A stretch of 60,105 nt of DNA from Bacteroidales bacterium (GCA_022648685.1 JALCMW010000012.1:1-60105); one strand, 5' to 3'. Counted from the first letter of the stretch, positions 18,420 through 27,349 are shown. The notes: generated by a model not told the origin, from the letters alone. Numbers and translations: made by a program.

Positions 18420-19097
18420 ATGAAAAAGATATTATTGTTTTTTTCCCTTTTTGGCGTTTTGTCTGCATATGCCGGAAATGGCAGATCGGACGACGGAATG
18501 AAGCCGATGTCATTTTATGGAATAGATTTTTCCATGGTAAAAGTCTCCGGAGCTTCGGAAAGCGGTCGGGAATTCATGGAGGCTTTCGGCGGAATAAACG
18601 GTTTGTTTTTGTCAGAACCGGACAAATATATCGTTCCTTTGGAAAAGAGGCTTTCGGTCCAGTTTTCCCGTGTTTCATTGGATGCAGTATTTGACAGGAA
18701 TGCCAAGATAGATCCTTCGGAACTTCATGCTTCCGGCCGTGGATCGTTCACTGAGGATCTGCTGCAGTCCGAAATAGACAGACTCGATGTCTCGGGAGAT
18801 GGTATCGGACTGGTCGTTGTAGCTTGCGAACTTGACAAGGGCACGGATATCGGTACTTATTATTATGTGTTTTTCAGGGAATCGGATAAGAAAATATTGA
18901 AATACTGGGAAAAAAGAGGCGCCAGCGGCGGCATAGGACTCAGGAATTATTGGGCCCGTTCTTTTTACCGTACGATCAAAAGCATCAATCCTTCCGATCT
19001 TGATATCAGGTTGGGAATAGCCAGGTCAAGTGTGACTTCAGCTGTAAAGCAGGCTGCATCGGGTCTGTCCGAGGCGTTAGACAAGATAGCACAATGA
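18420..19097 (+). CDS. Secreted protein of unknown function
   Basis: A 225-aa protein with a clear signal peptide (hydrophobic residues ~5-17, cleavage near AYAGNG). I do not recognise a named domain. The mature part opens with MSFYGIDFSMVKVSGA, has a beta strand-rich middle (GIGLVVVACELDKGTDIGTY) and an Ala-rich C-terminal helix. The stop overlaps the epimerase start (ATGA at 19094), so the two are translationally coupled. A periplasmic role in the lipid pathway is only suggested by position. Confidence 0.75.
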   Translation: MKKILLFFSLFGVLSAYAGNGRSDDGMKPMSFYGIDFSMVKVSGASESGREFMEAFGGINGLFLSEPDKYIVPLEKRLSVQFSRVSLDAVFDRNAKIDPSELHASGRGSFTEDLLQSEIDRLDVSGDGIGLVVVACELDKGTDIGTYYYVFFRESDKKILKYWEKRGASGGIGLRNYWARSFYRTIKSINPSDLDIRLGIARSSVTSAVKQAASGLSEALDKIAQ

Positions 19098-20122
19098 AAG
19101 TGTTGGTTACGGGAGCCGCCGGTTTCATCGGAAGCCGTGTGATGCATCTGCTCGCTTCAAGGGGGGATGATGTCGTAGGAATAGATAATCTTAACGATTA
19201 TTATGATATCCGTATAAAATACGGAAGGTTATCGGAATCCGGATTCGAAAAGCCTTTTATTTCTGATAGTTATACTTCAAGCGGTTATTTCCCGAATTGC
19301 CGTTTCGTGAAAATGGCAATAGACGACAGAGCCGCTATGGAAAAACTGTTTGCTGACGGAAAATTTGATAAAGTCGTGAATCTTGCCGCACAGGCAGGAG
19401 TCCGATATTCGATTTCTAATCCATATTCTTATCTTCAAAGTAATCTTGCCGGATTCCTGAACGTGTTGGAATGTTGCAGGAATTACGGTGTAAAGCATCT
19501 TGTATTCGCTTCTTCAAGTTCTGTGTACGGTCTGAATGAAAAAGTTCCATACAGTGAAGATGACAAGGTGGATACTCCGGTGAGTTTGTATGCCGCAAGC
19601 AAGAAATCCGATGAATTGATGGCTCATGCTTACGCAAAACTCTATGGCTTTGCCGTAACCGGAATGCGTTATTTTACGGTATACGGACCTTGGGGACGTC
19701 CTGATATGTCTCCCTTCCTGTTTGCCGACGCCATTTCATCAGGTAAGCCGATAAAAGTATTCAATAACGGGGATATGCTTCGTGATTTTACATATATAGA
19801 GGATATCGTAGAAGGTACGTTGCGTGTCCTGGATTCGGATCCCGTTGCATATTCATGTACGAACGGCGTTCCGTACAGAATCTATAATATAGGTTGCGGC
19901 CACCCTGTAAAGCTTATGGATTTCATATCGGTCCTTGAGTCTTCATTGGGTAAAAGCGCCGAAAAGATATTCATGCCTATGCAGCCCGGAGATGTCTATC
20001 AGACATATGCCGATACTTCGAAACTGGAAGCGGATTACGGATACAAACCTAAAGTCGGGTTGGAGGAAGGCATATTACGGTTCGTGCAATGGTATAAATC
20101 CGACAAGAATCCTCTTTGTTAG
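19094..20122 (+). CDS. NAD-dependent sugar epimerase, UDP-glucuronate 4-epimerase type
   Basis: A 342-aa extended short-chain dehydrogenase. It has the NAD site TGAAGFIGS (7-15), GIDNLNDYYD, the insertion typical of CapI/GAE-type UDP-glucuronate 4-epimerases, the catalytic SSSSVYG and YAASKKSDE (YxxxK), and the C-terminal GYKPKVGLEEGILRFVQWY. It would convert UDP-GlcA to UDP-GalA or a similar pair. As last gene of the long + strand run it may supply the sugar used by the GT2 protein. Its stop is 6 bases from the stop of the convergent GT39 gene. Confidence 0.88.
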   Translation: MKVLVTGAAGFIGSRVMHLLASRGDDVVGIDNLNDYYDIRIKYGRLSESGFEKPFISDSYTSSGYFPNCRFVKMAIDDRAAMEKLFADGKFDKVVNLAAQAGVRYSISNPYSYLQSNLAGFLNVLECCRNYGVKHLVFASSSSVYGLNEKVPYSEDDKVDTPVSLYAASKKSDELMAHAYAKLYGFAVTGMRYFTVYGPWGRPDMSPFLFADAISSGKPIKVFNNGDMLRDFTYIEDIVEGTLRVLDSDPVAYSCTNGVPYRIYNIGCGHPVKLMDFISVLESSLGKSAEKIFMPMQPGDVYQTYADTSKLEADYGYKPKVGLEEGILRFVQWYKSDKNPLC

Positions 20123-20128
20123 CCTGAA

Positions 20129-21778
20129 TCAATAAAAAATAACGGTATAGGGGCCTTCGGATATATCTGCAAGGCCCTTTTCTTTTATGAAGCGGGATAG
20201 TTCCGGGTATTGGCCGATTCTTGTGGTAGTGATTATCAGAGCCTTGTTTTTCCCTTCCCTTGCATGGTACTGTTGTTCCGAAGACAAAAACGAATTTACG
20301 TCTTTGTCATAGTTGGTTATTTCCCTGTTAAGATATACGCTCATGTTTTCAGGTCTGCTCATGAACAGTGCGGATACTTCAGTCGTTTCCGGAATTTCTT
20401 TGCATATTGCTCCATACCCTATATAAGGGTTGATGAGTTTGATTTCAAACGAGCACGAATATACGAAAAGAAGAATCCCCGACGCAAGGTATATTATAGA
20501 CTTTTGAGTCGATTTGTTTGAAATGAAAGTAGCCAATGCCAATATTCCGGCTGCCAATATTATCATGAATCCGTATAATATCAATTGGGAATTTATAAAC
20601 GGGTATTCTTTTGACAAAGTTTCCATGAACCCGAAATGTCCGGGGTGTTTCATAACGAAAATCCCGCCCGATCCTATCAATATGAAAATGAAAATTGTTG
20701 CTACAAGACAAGTGCCCATCCATTTTCCCCAGCCTCTCCTCATGACTTCAAGAGGAACGCAATAAACAAGGAAAGGTACTATGGGAAGAAGATAGATCGG
20801 TAGTTTTGAGCTGAATGAAGAGAGCATTAAAAATGTGCAGCATATGGTGCAGAGGAACATTGCTTCGGCATCCGTACGGTCCTGTCCTTCTTTCTTCTTG
20901 AAAAGGGCCTCTATTATTATCGGTATGAGGATAAGGAAGTATGGCAGCAGGTTTACAAATATGGCTACGAAATAAAAATAGAAAGGTTTTTTATGCGCAA
21001 ATGCATTGAAAGCCCTGCCCATGGTCTGGTGTATGGTAAGATTGTACAGATAATCGGCACCTCCTTCTATATATACCCCCGCAAGCCAGATCAGGCACAG
21101 TCCGGCCAATATGGCGAAAGTGCGCAGACCGAGATATTCTTTTATCTCCTTGCTTTGGTGTCTTACAATCAGGAAGCACAGTACGGATATCAGAGGCATC
21201 AGGAGTCCGATCGGGCCCTTTGTGAATAAAGCCAGGAACAGCCATATCGGAAACATTGTCTTCTGGAGCTTCACATTCCCGATTCCTTTGTACGCTTTGT
21301 AGAATGAAAAAAGCGATAGCATTATGAACATTGCCATCATTGGATCCATTCTCAGAAAGATGCAGGTGCCGAAAAACATTCCGGATGTAAAAAGCATGAG
21401 TGCTGCCGATATTCTTGTGAGTGGGTCAACTGTCTTTCCTTTCTCGGCCGCTCCCAATCTTAACCATTTGTCCATTACGGCCACCATTATCAAGGAAGGT
21501 ATGAAGGAAAGAAGTGTGAGAGGGAAAATGCAGTGTTTTCCGAATATTGTTTTCAGCAGCATTACCAGCCAGAGATATAGAGGCGGTTTGTCGGCATATG
21601 GAGTACCGTGGCTTGTAAAAGCGAAGATTTCTCCCTTTTGAAGGGCTTCATCTGCAATGCCGAGATACCTCAGTTCATTCATAGGAGTGAAATCCCTTGA
21701 TGTCATCAGCGGCAGAAGGCACAAAGTCACGAATATCAATGTGGATGCCAACGGATGTTTCTTGATTATGTTTCTCAT
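20129..21778 (-). CDS. ArnT-like family 39 glycosyltransferase
   Basis: A 549-aa polytopic membrane protein of the PMT/ArnT (GT39) superfamily. The first periplasmic loop carries the signature SRDFTPMNELRYLGIADEA and ADKPPLYLW (acidic catalytic residue and substrate loop). It is followed by about ten hydrophobic helices and a soluble C-terminal domain. It should move a sugar from a polyprenyl-phosphate donor to lipid A or another lipid on the periplasmic face. Its start overlaps the LAB_N gene stop by four bases, and the GT2 gene upstream could make the donor. Confidence 0.87.
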   Translation of the reverse strand: MRNIIKKHPLASTLIFVTLCLLPLMTSRDFTPMNELRYLGIADEALQKGEIFAFTSHGTPYADKPPLYLWLVMLLKTIFGKHCIFPLTLLSFIPSLIMVAVMDKWLRLGAAEKGKTVDPLTRISAALMLFTSGMFFGTCIFLRMDPMMAMFIMLSLFSFYKAYKGIGNVKLQKTMFPIWLFLALFTKGPIGLLMPLISVLCFLIVRHQSKEIKEYLGLRTFAILAGLCLIWLAGVYIEGGADYLYNLTIHQTMGRAFNAFAHKKPFYFYFVAIFVNLLPYFLILIPIIIEALFKKKEGQDRTDAEAMFLCTICCTFLMLSSFSSKLPIYLLPIVPFLVYCVPLEVMRRGWGKWMGTCLVATIFIFILIGSGGIFVMKHPGHFGFMETLSKEYPFINSQLILYGFMIILAAGILALATFISNKSTQKSIIYLASGILLFVYSCSFEIKLINPYIGYGAICKEIPETTEVSALFMSRPENMSVYLNREITNYDKDVNSFLSSEQQYHAREGKNKALIITTTRIGQYPELSRFIKEKGLADISEGPYTVIFY

Positions 21779-22419
21779 ACCTTCGTTTCTCTTTTGTTTG
21801 CCCTTGTTCCTATTACTACATTCCTGACATATACGACGAATCCGAAAGACTGGCCCAGAATGAGTACCGGATCTTTTCTTATGATTCCGTATGTTATGAT
21901 TATACCGGATCCCAGCAGACTGATAAGCCAGAATCCGATAGGTAGTGCTGATTCTTTCTTCTTATGCGAATACAGCAATTGGTATACGAATCTCAGAGTG
22001 AATACCACTTGTCCGAAAGAGCCGAAAATCACAAGGCCCAAAGGAATATTGTCGTTCTTGAGAAAACTGTCGAGAAAGCTTGCTGCATCGTTAAATACCA
22101 TGACAAGAGCCGCTACGGGTGTTGCTACAAGAATGATCCGTATCAGTATGTTTAGTTTATGCCATAAGCCCTTTACGTTGAGATTCCATATATATATATA
22201 ATATGAAATCAACTGTCCCAGAATGATTGAGAAATCGTCTCTGCACCATCCGTAGACAAACATCAGGTATGAGCCGGCAAGGCTGAATATCCAGTAACTC
22301 AAAGGCGATACCAATGCTTTCGCCTTTTCGGATTTGTACCATTGGGATAAAATCCTGGCGGAAAAGAATCCTTGTGCCAGAAAGCCTATGGCATATATTA
22401 TCCAGTTATATTTCAACAT
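21775..22419 (-). CDS. Membrane protein with two LAB_N (lipid A disaccharide synthase N-terminal) repeats
   Basis: A 214-aa membrane protein made of two similar halves, each with the LAB_N pattern: IGFLAQGFFSARILSQWYKSE ... LVSPLSYWIFSLAGS and FGSFGQVVFTLRFVYQLLYSHK ... LPIGFWLISLLGS. In other bacteria this module is fused to LpxB or stands next to lipid A glycosyltransferases. It is flanked by GT2 and GT39 genes in one operon, so a helper or flippase-like role in sugar-phosphate lipid use is likely. No catalytic motif is visible. Confidence 0.85.
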   Translation of the reverse strand: MLKYNWIIYAIGFLAQGFFSARILSQWYKSEKAKALVSPLSYWIFSLAGSYLMFVYGWCRDDFSIILGQLISYYIYIWNLNVKGLWHKLNILIRIILVATPVAALVMVFNDAASFLDSFLKNDNIPLGLVIFGSFGQVVFTLRFVYQLLYSHKKKESALPIGFWLISLLGSGIIITYGIIRKDPVLILGQSFGFVVYVRNVVIGTRANKRETKV

Positions 22420-22445
22420 TATGCTGAGGTAGGTTTTAGCTTCGT

Positions 22446-23180
22446 CTAATCGGTGTCCGAATCTTTGATAGAGTAATTAATATACCTCGATTTCATCCAC
22501 CGGTATGCAAAGCAATCGGAAAACGGTCCCCAAAGTCTGTTCCATATGTGATATTTGGATGTCCCTGCTTTTCTTGGAAAGTGTCTTACCGGGACTTGCT
22601 TGTATGTACCTCCTTCCTGAAGCAAAACCATAGCCGGCAGAAATCTGTGAAGACCTTTGAACAGCGGAATACGTTTGGCAACATCCGAATGGAAAACCTT
22701 AAGGGGACATCCCGTATCTATCGCTCCGTCATGAGTCATCATTCTTCTGAATCCGTTTGCTATTTTGGATTGTATCTTTTTGAAAAACGAGTCCTTTCTG
22801 TCCGCCCTGAATCCGGTTACCATGGAATATCCGTCTATGTCTTCAAGCAGGAGATTGAAATCATCGGGAGCAGTCTGCATATCGGCATCCATATATCCCG
22901 CATATTCCGATTCAGTAAAGTCTATCCCGGCTTTTAAAGCCGTGCTGAGTCCGGAATTTTTTTTGAAACTTATATAGTATAGGTCCTGTGAGGCTTCACA
23001 AGCCGCTTTGATTTTAGAAAGACTTGAATCTGATGAACCATCGTCTACGAAAAGGACACAGGCCTTTCTGATACAATGTGGCAGAAATCCAGACAAGACT
23101 TCTACCAAACTGTCGATGTTGTCTTCCTCGTTGAAAACGGGAACGATTATTGTGAATTCGTAATTTCCTGTCTTGTTCAT
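22446..23180 (-). CDS. Polyprenyl-phosphate GT2 glycosyltransferase (ArnC/DPM-like)
   Basis: A 244-aa family 2 glycosyltransferase: TIIVPVFNEEDNIDSLVEVL, FVDDGSSDSS, and YMDADMQTAPDD (DxD) are seen, then the DTGCPLKVF and HRFLPA motifs of the ArnC/dolichyl-phosphate sugar synthase group, but no C-terminal membrane helices. ATG 23180 is chosen since the longer frame to 23312 overlaps the divergent promoter region and the M23 gene. It is the first gene of the three-gene GT operon and likely charges undecaprenyl phosphate with a sugar for the GT39 enzyme. Confidence 0.87.
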   Translation of the reverse strand: MNKTGNYEFTIIVPVFNEEDNIDSLVEVLSGFLPHCIRKACVLFVDDGSSDSSLSKIKAACEASQDLYYISFKKNSGLSTALKAGIDFTESEYAGYMDADMQTAPDDFNLLLEDIDGYSMVTGFRADRKDSFFKKIQSKIANGFRRMMTHDGAIDTGCPLKVFHSDVAKRIPLFKGLHRFLPAMVLLQEGGTYKQVPVRHFPRKAGTSKYHIWNRLWGPFSDCFAYRWMKSRYINYSIKDSDTD

Positions 23181-23215
23181 AATAAAACTACAATGACTAC
23201 AATGAATAGAGTTCG

Positions 23216-23223
23216 CAAATTTA
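23216..23223 (-). promoter_or_regulatory. Candidate -7 box of the GT2-LAB_N-GT39 operon
   Basis: Read on the minus strand the sequence is TAAATTTG, matching TAnnTTTG, 35 bases before the GT2 start codon. It is 13 bases from a divergent box for the M23 gene, so the two promoters overlap. Confidence 0.5.
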
Positions 23224-23236
23224 CAAAAGAAATTAT

Positions 23237-23244
23237 TATATTTG
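23237..23244 (+). promoter_or_regulatory. Candidate -7 box almost touching the M23 start codon
   Basis: TATATTTG matches TAnnTTTG with a weak TTCG 21 bases upstream. It ends only three bases before ATG 23248, so transcription would begin at or just inside the start codon, implying a leaderless mRNA if the box is used. Confidence 0.4.
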
Positions 23245-23247
23245 ACC

Positions 23248-24486
23248 ATGTACAAGTCCTTTTTAAGTAGTGTCACAGGAATTACGGTAATATTATTATC
23301 GGTCTCAATCATTTTCAGTTGTTCACGTAAAAATAATCCGGTATCGGAGCCGGTTTGTACCGGATCCTGCTGGGGATTCGATACGGATTCATTGGATATG
23401 TCGGAAGGAAGAGTTGTAAATGGAGAATCTTTGTCGGGAATATTGTCAGGATTGGGACTTTCTTATAAGGATATCGGTTCTTTGATTTCTGCCGGGGATA
23501 CAGTTGCCGATATGGCTTCACTGAAGGCCGGAAACGGATGGCAGGCTTATTCTTCCAATGATTCCCTGAAATATTTTCTTTATTCCGAGGATAAGGTGCA
23601 TACTCTGGTTTTCAAGTGTTACATGCCTTTCGATGTCCATGTTGTTTCCAAGACTGTTGATGAACAATTAGCTTATACCGATGTCGCCATACATTCTTCT
23701 TTGTGGAACGATATGATTTCCGCCGGAGCCACTCCTTCACTTATATTGGATTTGTCAGAGATATATGCGTGGACGGTTGATTTCTTCGGGTTGCAGCCGA
23801 ATGACCGTTTCCGGGTTTTATACAAAAGACGAGTGTGCTCCGGTGAGGTGATATCCATCGATACTATCTATTATGCCGTTTTTTCTCATAACGGAAAAGA
23901 TTATCCTGCCATAAGGTTCGATCGTGATGAAAATGAGAGTTTTTATTGGGATGCTTCAGGAAGAAGCCTGAGAAAATCTTTCCTGAAGGCACCGCTTAAG
24001 TATTCCAGAGTAAGCTCCCGTTTTTCTTTTGCAAGGAGAAATCCTGTTACAGGAGTCGTTTGTCCCCATACAGGAGTCGATTATGCAGCACCGAGGGGAA
24101 CGCCTGTTGTTGCTGTCGGCGACGGCACGGTCCTCAAGGCGGCATGGAGCGGAGCAGGAGGAAATATGGTGAAAATCAGGCATAATTCCGTATATACCAC
24201 GGCGTATATGCATTTGTCCCGATACGGAAAAGGCATAAGATCGGGGAAAAGGGTCACTCAGGGGCAAGTGATCGGCTATGTCGGTTCGACAGGCAGAAGC
24301 ACTGGCCCCCATTTGGATTTCCGTATATGGAAAAACGGTTCTCCGCTGAACCCGTTGTCTTTCATCTCTCCTCCGGCAGCACCTTTGAAAGAAGAAAACA
24401 GAGCGGCATTCGATTCCGTATATGCCGGTTATAAGTCTATAACCGATTCCTTGAGTTTGTCCTTGAAAGAAAAGCGGATGAAATAA
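23248..24486 (+). CDS. M23 family metallopeptidase lipoprotein
   Basis: A 412-aa cell-wall peptidase. The N-terminus is a lipoprotein signal (lipobox IIFSC). Residues ~40-250 look like the NlpD/MepM-type N-terminal domain (OapA/LysM-like, GLQPNDRFRVLYKR). The C-terminal M23 domain has the zinc motifs HTGVDYAAPRGTPV (HxxxD) and HLDFR (HxH-equivalent) with YMHLSRY. It should cut peptidoglycan cross-links or act as an activator of amidases at the outer membrane. ATG 23248 is preferred over TTG 23242 because it gives the signal peptide directly. It is divergent from the GT operon. Confidence 0.88.
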   Translation: MYKSFLSSVTGITVILLSVSIIFSCSRKNNPVSEPVCTGSCWGFDTDSLDMSEGRVVNGESLSGILSGLGLSYKDIGSLISAGDTVADMASLKAGNGWQAYSSNDSLKYFLYSEDKVHTLVFKCYMPFDVHVVSKTVDEQLAYTDVAIHSSLWNDMISAGATPSLILDLSEIYAWTVDFFGLQPNDRFRVLYKRRVCSGEVISIDTIYYAVFSHNGKDYPAIRFDRDENESFYWDASGRSLRKSFLKAPLKYSRVSSRFSFARRNPVTGVVCPHTGVDYAAPRGTPVVAVGDGTVLKAAWSGAGGNMVKIRHNSVYTTAYMHLSRYGKGIRSGKRVTQGQVIGYVGSTGRSTGPHLDFRIWKNGSPLNPLSFISPPAAPLKEENRAAFDSVYAGYKSITDSLSLSLKEKRMK

Positions 24487-24502
24487 CCGGGATTTTTTTT
24501 AT

Positions 24503-24510
24503 TATCTTTG
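24503..24510 (+). promoter_or_regulatory. Candidate -7 box of the pst operon
   Basis: TATCTTTG matches TAnnTTTG in the 59-base gap before the PstS-PstC fusion gene, 35 bases upstream of its ATG. A -33 TTTG at correct spacing is not evident. Confidence 0.5.
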
Positions 24511-24545
24511 GATTCTGTAATTTCTTTGACCGTACTGAAACATCT

Positions 24546-26495
24546 ATGACCTTTAAATCAAAATTACCGTTAATTTTCTTTTTGTTTTTGACATTGTTCG
24601 GAGTCGCGGAATCGTGTTCGACAGGAAAGAAGAAGAGTGATGACGGCAAACATCTGAAAGGTGAAGTATCCGTTTCCGGAGCCTTCGCATTGTATCCTCT
24701 TGCTGTAAAATGGGCTAATGATTTTCAAATCCAAAATCCAGGAGTCCGGATTTCCGTTTCCGCCGGCGGTGCCGGAAAGGGAATGACGGATGTAATGAAC
24801 GGGATGGTGAATTTCGGCATGCTTTCAAGGGAACTCCATCCCGAAGAAACGGAAAAAGGGGCCGTAGCTTTTGTCGTAGGAAGGGATGCCGTGGTTCCTA
24901 CTGTAAATTCCGGCAATCCTCTGCTTCCTGTGATAATGGCGAAAGGCATAACCCCGGAAATGGCCGGAAAAGCCTGGACTTCCATGGATTGCAAGACGTG
25001 GGGGGAACTTCTTGGTATCGATGACAAGACACCTCTGCATGTATATACCCGTTCCGATGCTTGCGGTGCGGCGCAGACATGGGCTTCATTCTTCGGTGCC
25101 AAGCAGGAAGATCTAAAGGGCACTGCGATATACGGTGATCCGGGAATAGCCAATGCTGTTGAGAATGATATTTACGGGCTGGGCTTCAACAATATCGCTT
25201 ATGCATATGATCCCGAGACACATTTGCCGCCGAATCATCTTACAATTTTTCCGGTAGATGTGAACGGAGACGGTACCGTGGAATCCAATGAGATGTTTTA
25301 CAGGCGTAAAGAGGATATTGTCAAGGCAATCGAAACCGGAAGATATCCTTCTCCTCCTTCCCGAAATCTGTATTTTGTCTCAGAGGGAATTCCCAAAGAT
25401 TCGGCTTCGGTAGCTTTCATACGATATATCCTGAAAGAAGGGCAGAAGCTTAACATACCTGCCGGGTATGTTAAAACTCCTTCCAAAACTGTTTCCGAGC
25501 AGATGCATTTTATTAAACATGCTGTAAGGTCTTCGGAAAAGGATATGAAAAGCAACAATACGAATCTTTCCGTTGTGGTCTTTCTCGGAATCATTGTTTT
25601 GGTATTGTCTTTCCTGCTTCCGTCGTTCTTTTTCAAGTCATGGAACCGGCGTCGCATATATAAGGAAAAGGCTTCTTCCGTATTCATGTTCCTTTTTACC
25701 GTATGTTCATTCTTTTTGCTGATTGCGATAATTCTGGGGCTGTTGTATAAATCAGTACCACTCCTGGAGCATAATACGTTATGGGGGCTGCTTTCTTCAC
25801 GGGAATGGAAACCTTCGAAAAACATTTTCGGCTTTCTTCCTTTTATAGCGGGATCCGTTTATGTTACAGTGATTTCAATGATTATTGCAGTGCCCTTGTC
25901 TTTGTTTACTGCGATTTATCTTACCGAATATTCGAAAAAGATGATAAAAAAAATAGTGTTCCCTTCTTTGGATATTCTTGCCGCTATGCCTTCCGTCGTT
26001 TATGGAATATGGGGTATACTTATACTGATTCCGATATTCGGATATTCCCTAATGACAGCATCACTTGTGCTTTGCGTAATGGTGCTGCCGATATTGGTAA
26101 GTCTTTTCGTGGAAATTTTTTCCACTGTTCCGAAAGACCTGAAAGATGCTTCTACATCATTGGGAGCTACCAGGTGGCAGACGACGAAGCACGTGGTTTT
26201 GAAAAAATCCCTTCCCGGAATTCTCGCAGCTGTCGTTCTGGCTTTGTCAAAAGCGGTAGGGGAGACAATCGCGGTCATGATGGTTTGCGGCAGTATCCCT
26301 AAAATACCCCGTAGCCTTATGCAGGGATTCTATCCTCTTCCGGCTCTCATAGGCAACAATTACGGAGAGATGTCATCAATACCGCTTTATGAATCGGCAA
26401 TCATGTTCGCCGCCCTTATTCTTCTGGTAATAGTCGTTATTTTCAATGTGTTGTCAAGAATAATATTATACAGGATACAAAGAAACAATGAATAA
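24546..26495 (+). CDS. PstS-PstC fusion: phosphate-binding domain joined to ABC permease
   Basis: A 649-aa fusion. After a lipoprotein-like signal (Cys24 in VAESC) residues ~35-320 form a PstS-type phosphate-binding domain (VSVSGAFALYPLAVKWA, VSAGGAGKGMTDVMNG, GLGFNNIAYAYD). A linker and extra helix (~340-365) lead into a PstC permease with about six helices and the EAA-loop DLKDASTSLGATRWQTTKHV, then KAVGETIAVMMVCG. Usually PstS and PstC are separate proteins; here the receptor is tethered to its own channel subunit. The gene overlaps pstA by 8 bases. PhoU is not next to the operon. Confidence 0.9.
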   Translation: MTFKSKLPLIFFLFLTLFGVAESCSTGKKKSDDGKHLKGEVSVSGAFALYPLAVKWANDFQIQNPGVRISVSAGGAGKGMTDVMNGMVNFGMLSRELHPEETEKGAVAFVVGRDAVVPTVNSGNPLLPVIMAKGITPEMAGKAWTSMDCKTWGELLGIDDKTPLHVYTRSDACGAAQTWASFFGAKQEDLKGTAIYGDPGIANAVENDIYGLGFNNIAYAYDPETHLPPNHLTIFPVDVNGDGTVESNEMFYRRKEDIVKAIETGRYPSPPSRNLYFVSEGIPKDSASVAFIRYILKEGQKLNIPAGYVKTPSKTVSEQMHFIKHAVRSSEKDMKSNNTNLSVVVFLGIIVLVLSFLLPSFFFKSWNRRRIYKEKASSVFMFLFTVCSFFLLIAIILGLLYKSVPLLEHNTLWGLLSSREWKPSKNIFGFLPFIAGSVYVTVISMIIAVPLSLFTAIYLTEYSKKMIKKIVFPSLDILAAMPSVVYGIWGILILIPIFGYSLMTASLVLCVMVLPILVSLFVEIFSTVPKDLKDASTSLGATRWQTTKHVVLKKSLPGILAAVVLALSKAVGETIAVMMVCGSIPKIPRSLMQGFYPLPALIGNNYGEMSSIPLYESAIMFAALILLVIVVIFNVLSRIILYRIQRNNE

Positions 26496-27339
26496 CAGGA
26501 ACAAAAAATATATAGAAGAGTTCATTATGAAAACGGTTATGTATATCTCCGTTTTTCTGGTTCTCGTTTTCGTCGTTACTATCATATGGACAATCTTCAG
26601 CAAAGGCCTTGGTTCCATTTCCTGGAATATGATCTCGAAAGTCCCCGGTCCCGATTTCAACACTTCGGACGACGGCGGGTTCCTGAATGCCATCGTAGGT
26701 TCTCTTCTGGTTGTGGTTCCTGCTACTGTGATATCATTGATAATCAGTATTCCCGTTGTATTTTACATCACGCTTTACCGGAAACGTACCGATAAGCTTT
26801 CTTATATAGCCCGTCTGGCTTATGATGTGCTTTACGGGATTCCTTCGATCGTATACGGTGCCTTTGCTTTTACCGTTATGGTTTATATAGGGATGAGAGC
26901 ATCCCTTCTGGGAGGAATTGTTGTAACCACTTTTCTGATGGTTCCCATGCTCATCCGTTCCGGTGACGAGATAGCGAAAACCATTCCCGATGAAATCCAC
27001 GAGGCGACTTATTCCCTGGGCGCCACGAAATACGAAACGATGAAAGTTATTTTCAGACAGGCTCTTCCAGGTATGGCAACAGCTACTCTCCTTGCGATCG
27101 GCAAAGCTATAGGAGATGCTGCCGGCGTAATGTTTACCGCAGGTTTTTCCGATGCGATTCCGAAATCCCTTTCACAGCCTACGGCTACTCTTCCGCTTGC
27201 CATTTTCAATTGGGTTACGATGCCTGACCCTTTTCCCGACAGGGCTTATTCTGCGGCTTTGGTCCTTACAGTGATCGTGCTGATATTAAGCATCGGAGGC
27301 CGTTATATCTCAAACAGATTTTCAAAGAACAATTTATAG
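26488..27339 (+). CDS. pstA: Phosphate ABC transporter permease PstA
   Basis: A 283-aa inner-membrane permease with six predicted helices. The EAA loop is EIHEATYSLGATKYETMKVI, and AIGKAIGDAAGVMFTAG follows as in PstA. It pairs with the PstC part of the upstream fusion to form the phosphate channel. It starts inside the end of the upstream gene (ATG 26488), ten bases before pstB begins after its stop. Confidence 0.93.
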   Translation: MNNRNKKYIEEFIMKTVMYISVFLVLVFVVTIIWTIFSKGLGSISWNMISKVPGPDFNTSDDGGFLNAIVGSLLVVVPATVISLIISIPVVFYITLYRKRTDKLSYIARLAYDVLYGIPSIVYGAFAFTVMVYIGMRASLLGGIVVTTFLMVPMLIRSGDEIAKTIPDEIHEATYSLGATKYETMKVIFRQALPGMATATLLAIGKAIGDAAGVMFTAGFSDAIPKSLSQPTATLPLAIFNWVTMPDPFPDRAYSAALVLTVIVLILSIGGRYISNRFSKNNL

Positions 27340-27349
27340 TATTGACAAT

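Noticed and set aside
23181..23312. 44-residue N-terminal extension of the GT2 gene
   Set aside because: Would place the start inside the divergent M23 gene and its promoter; the extension carries no GT motif.
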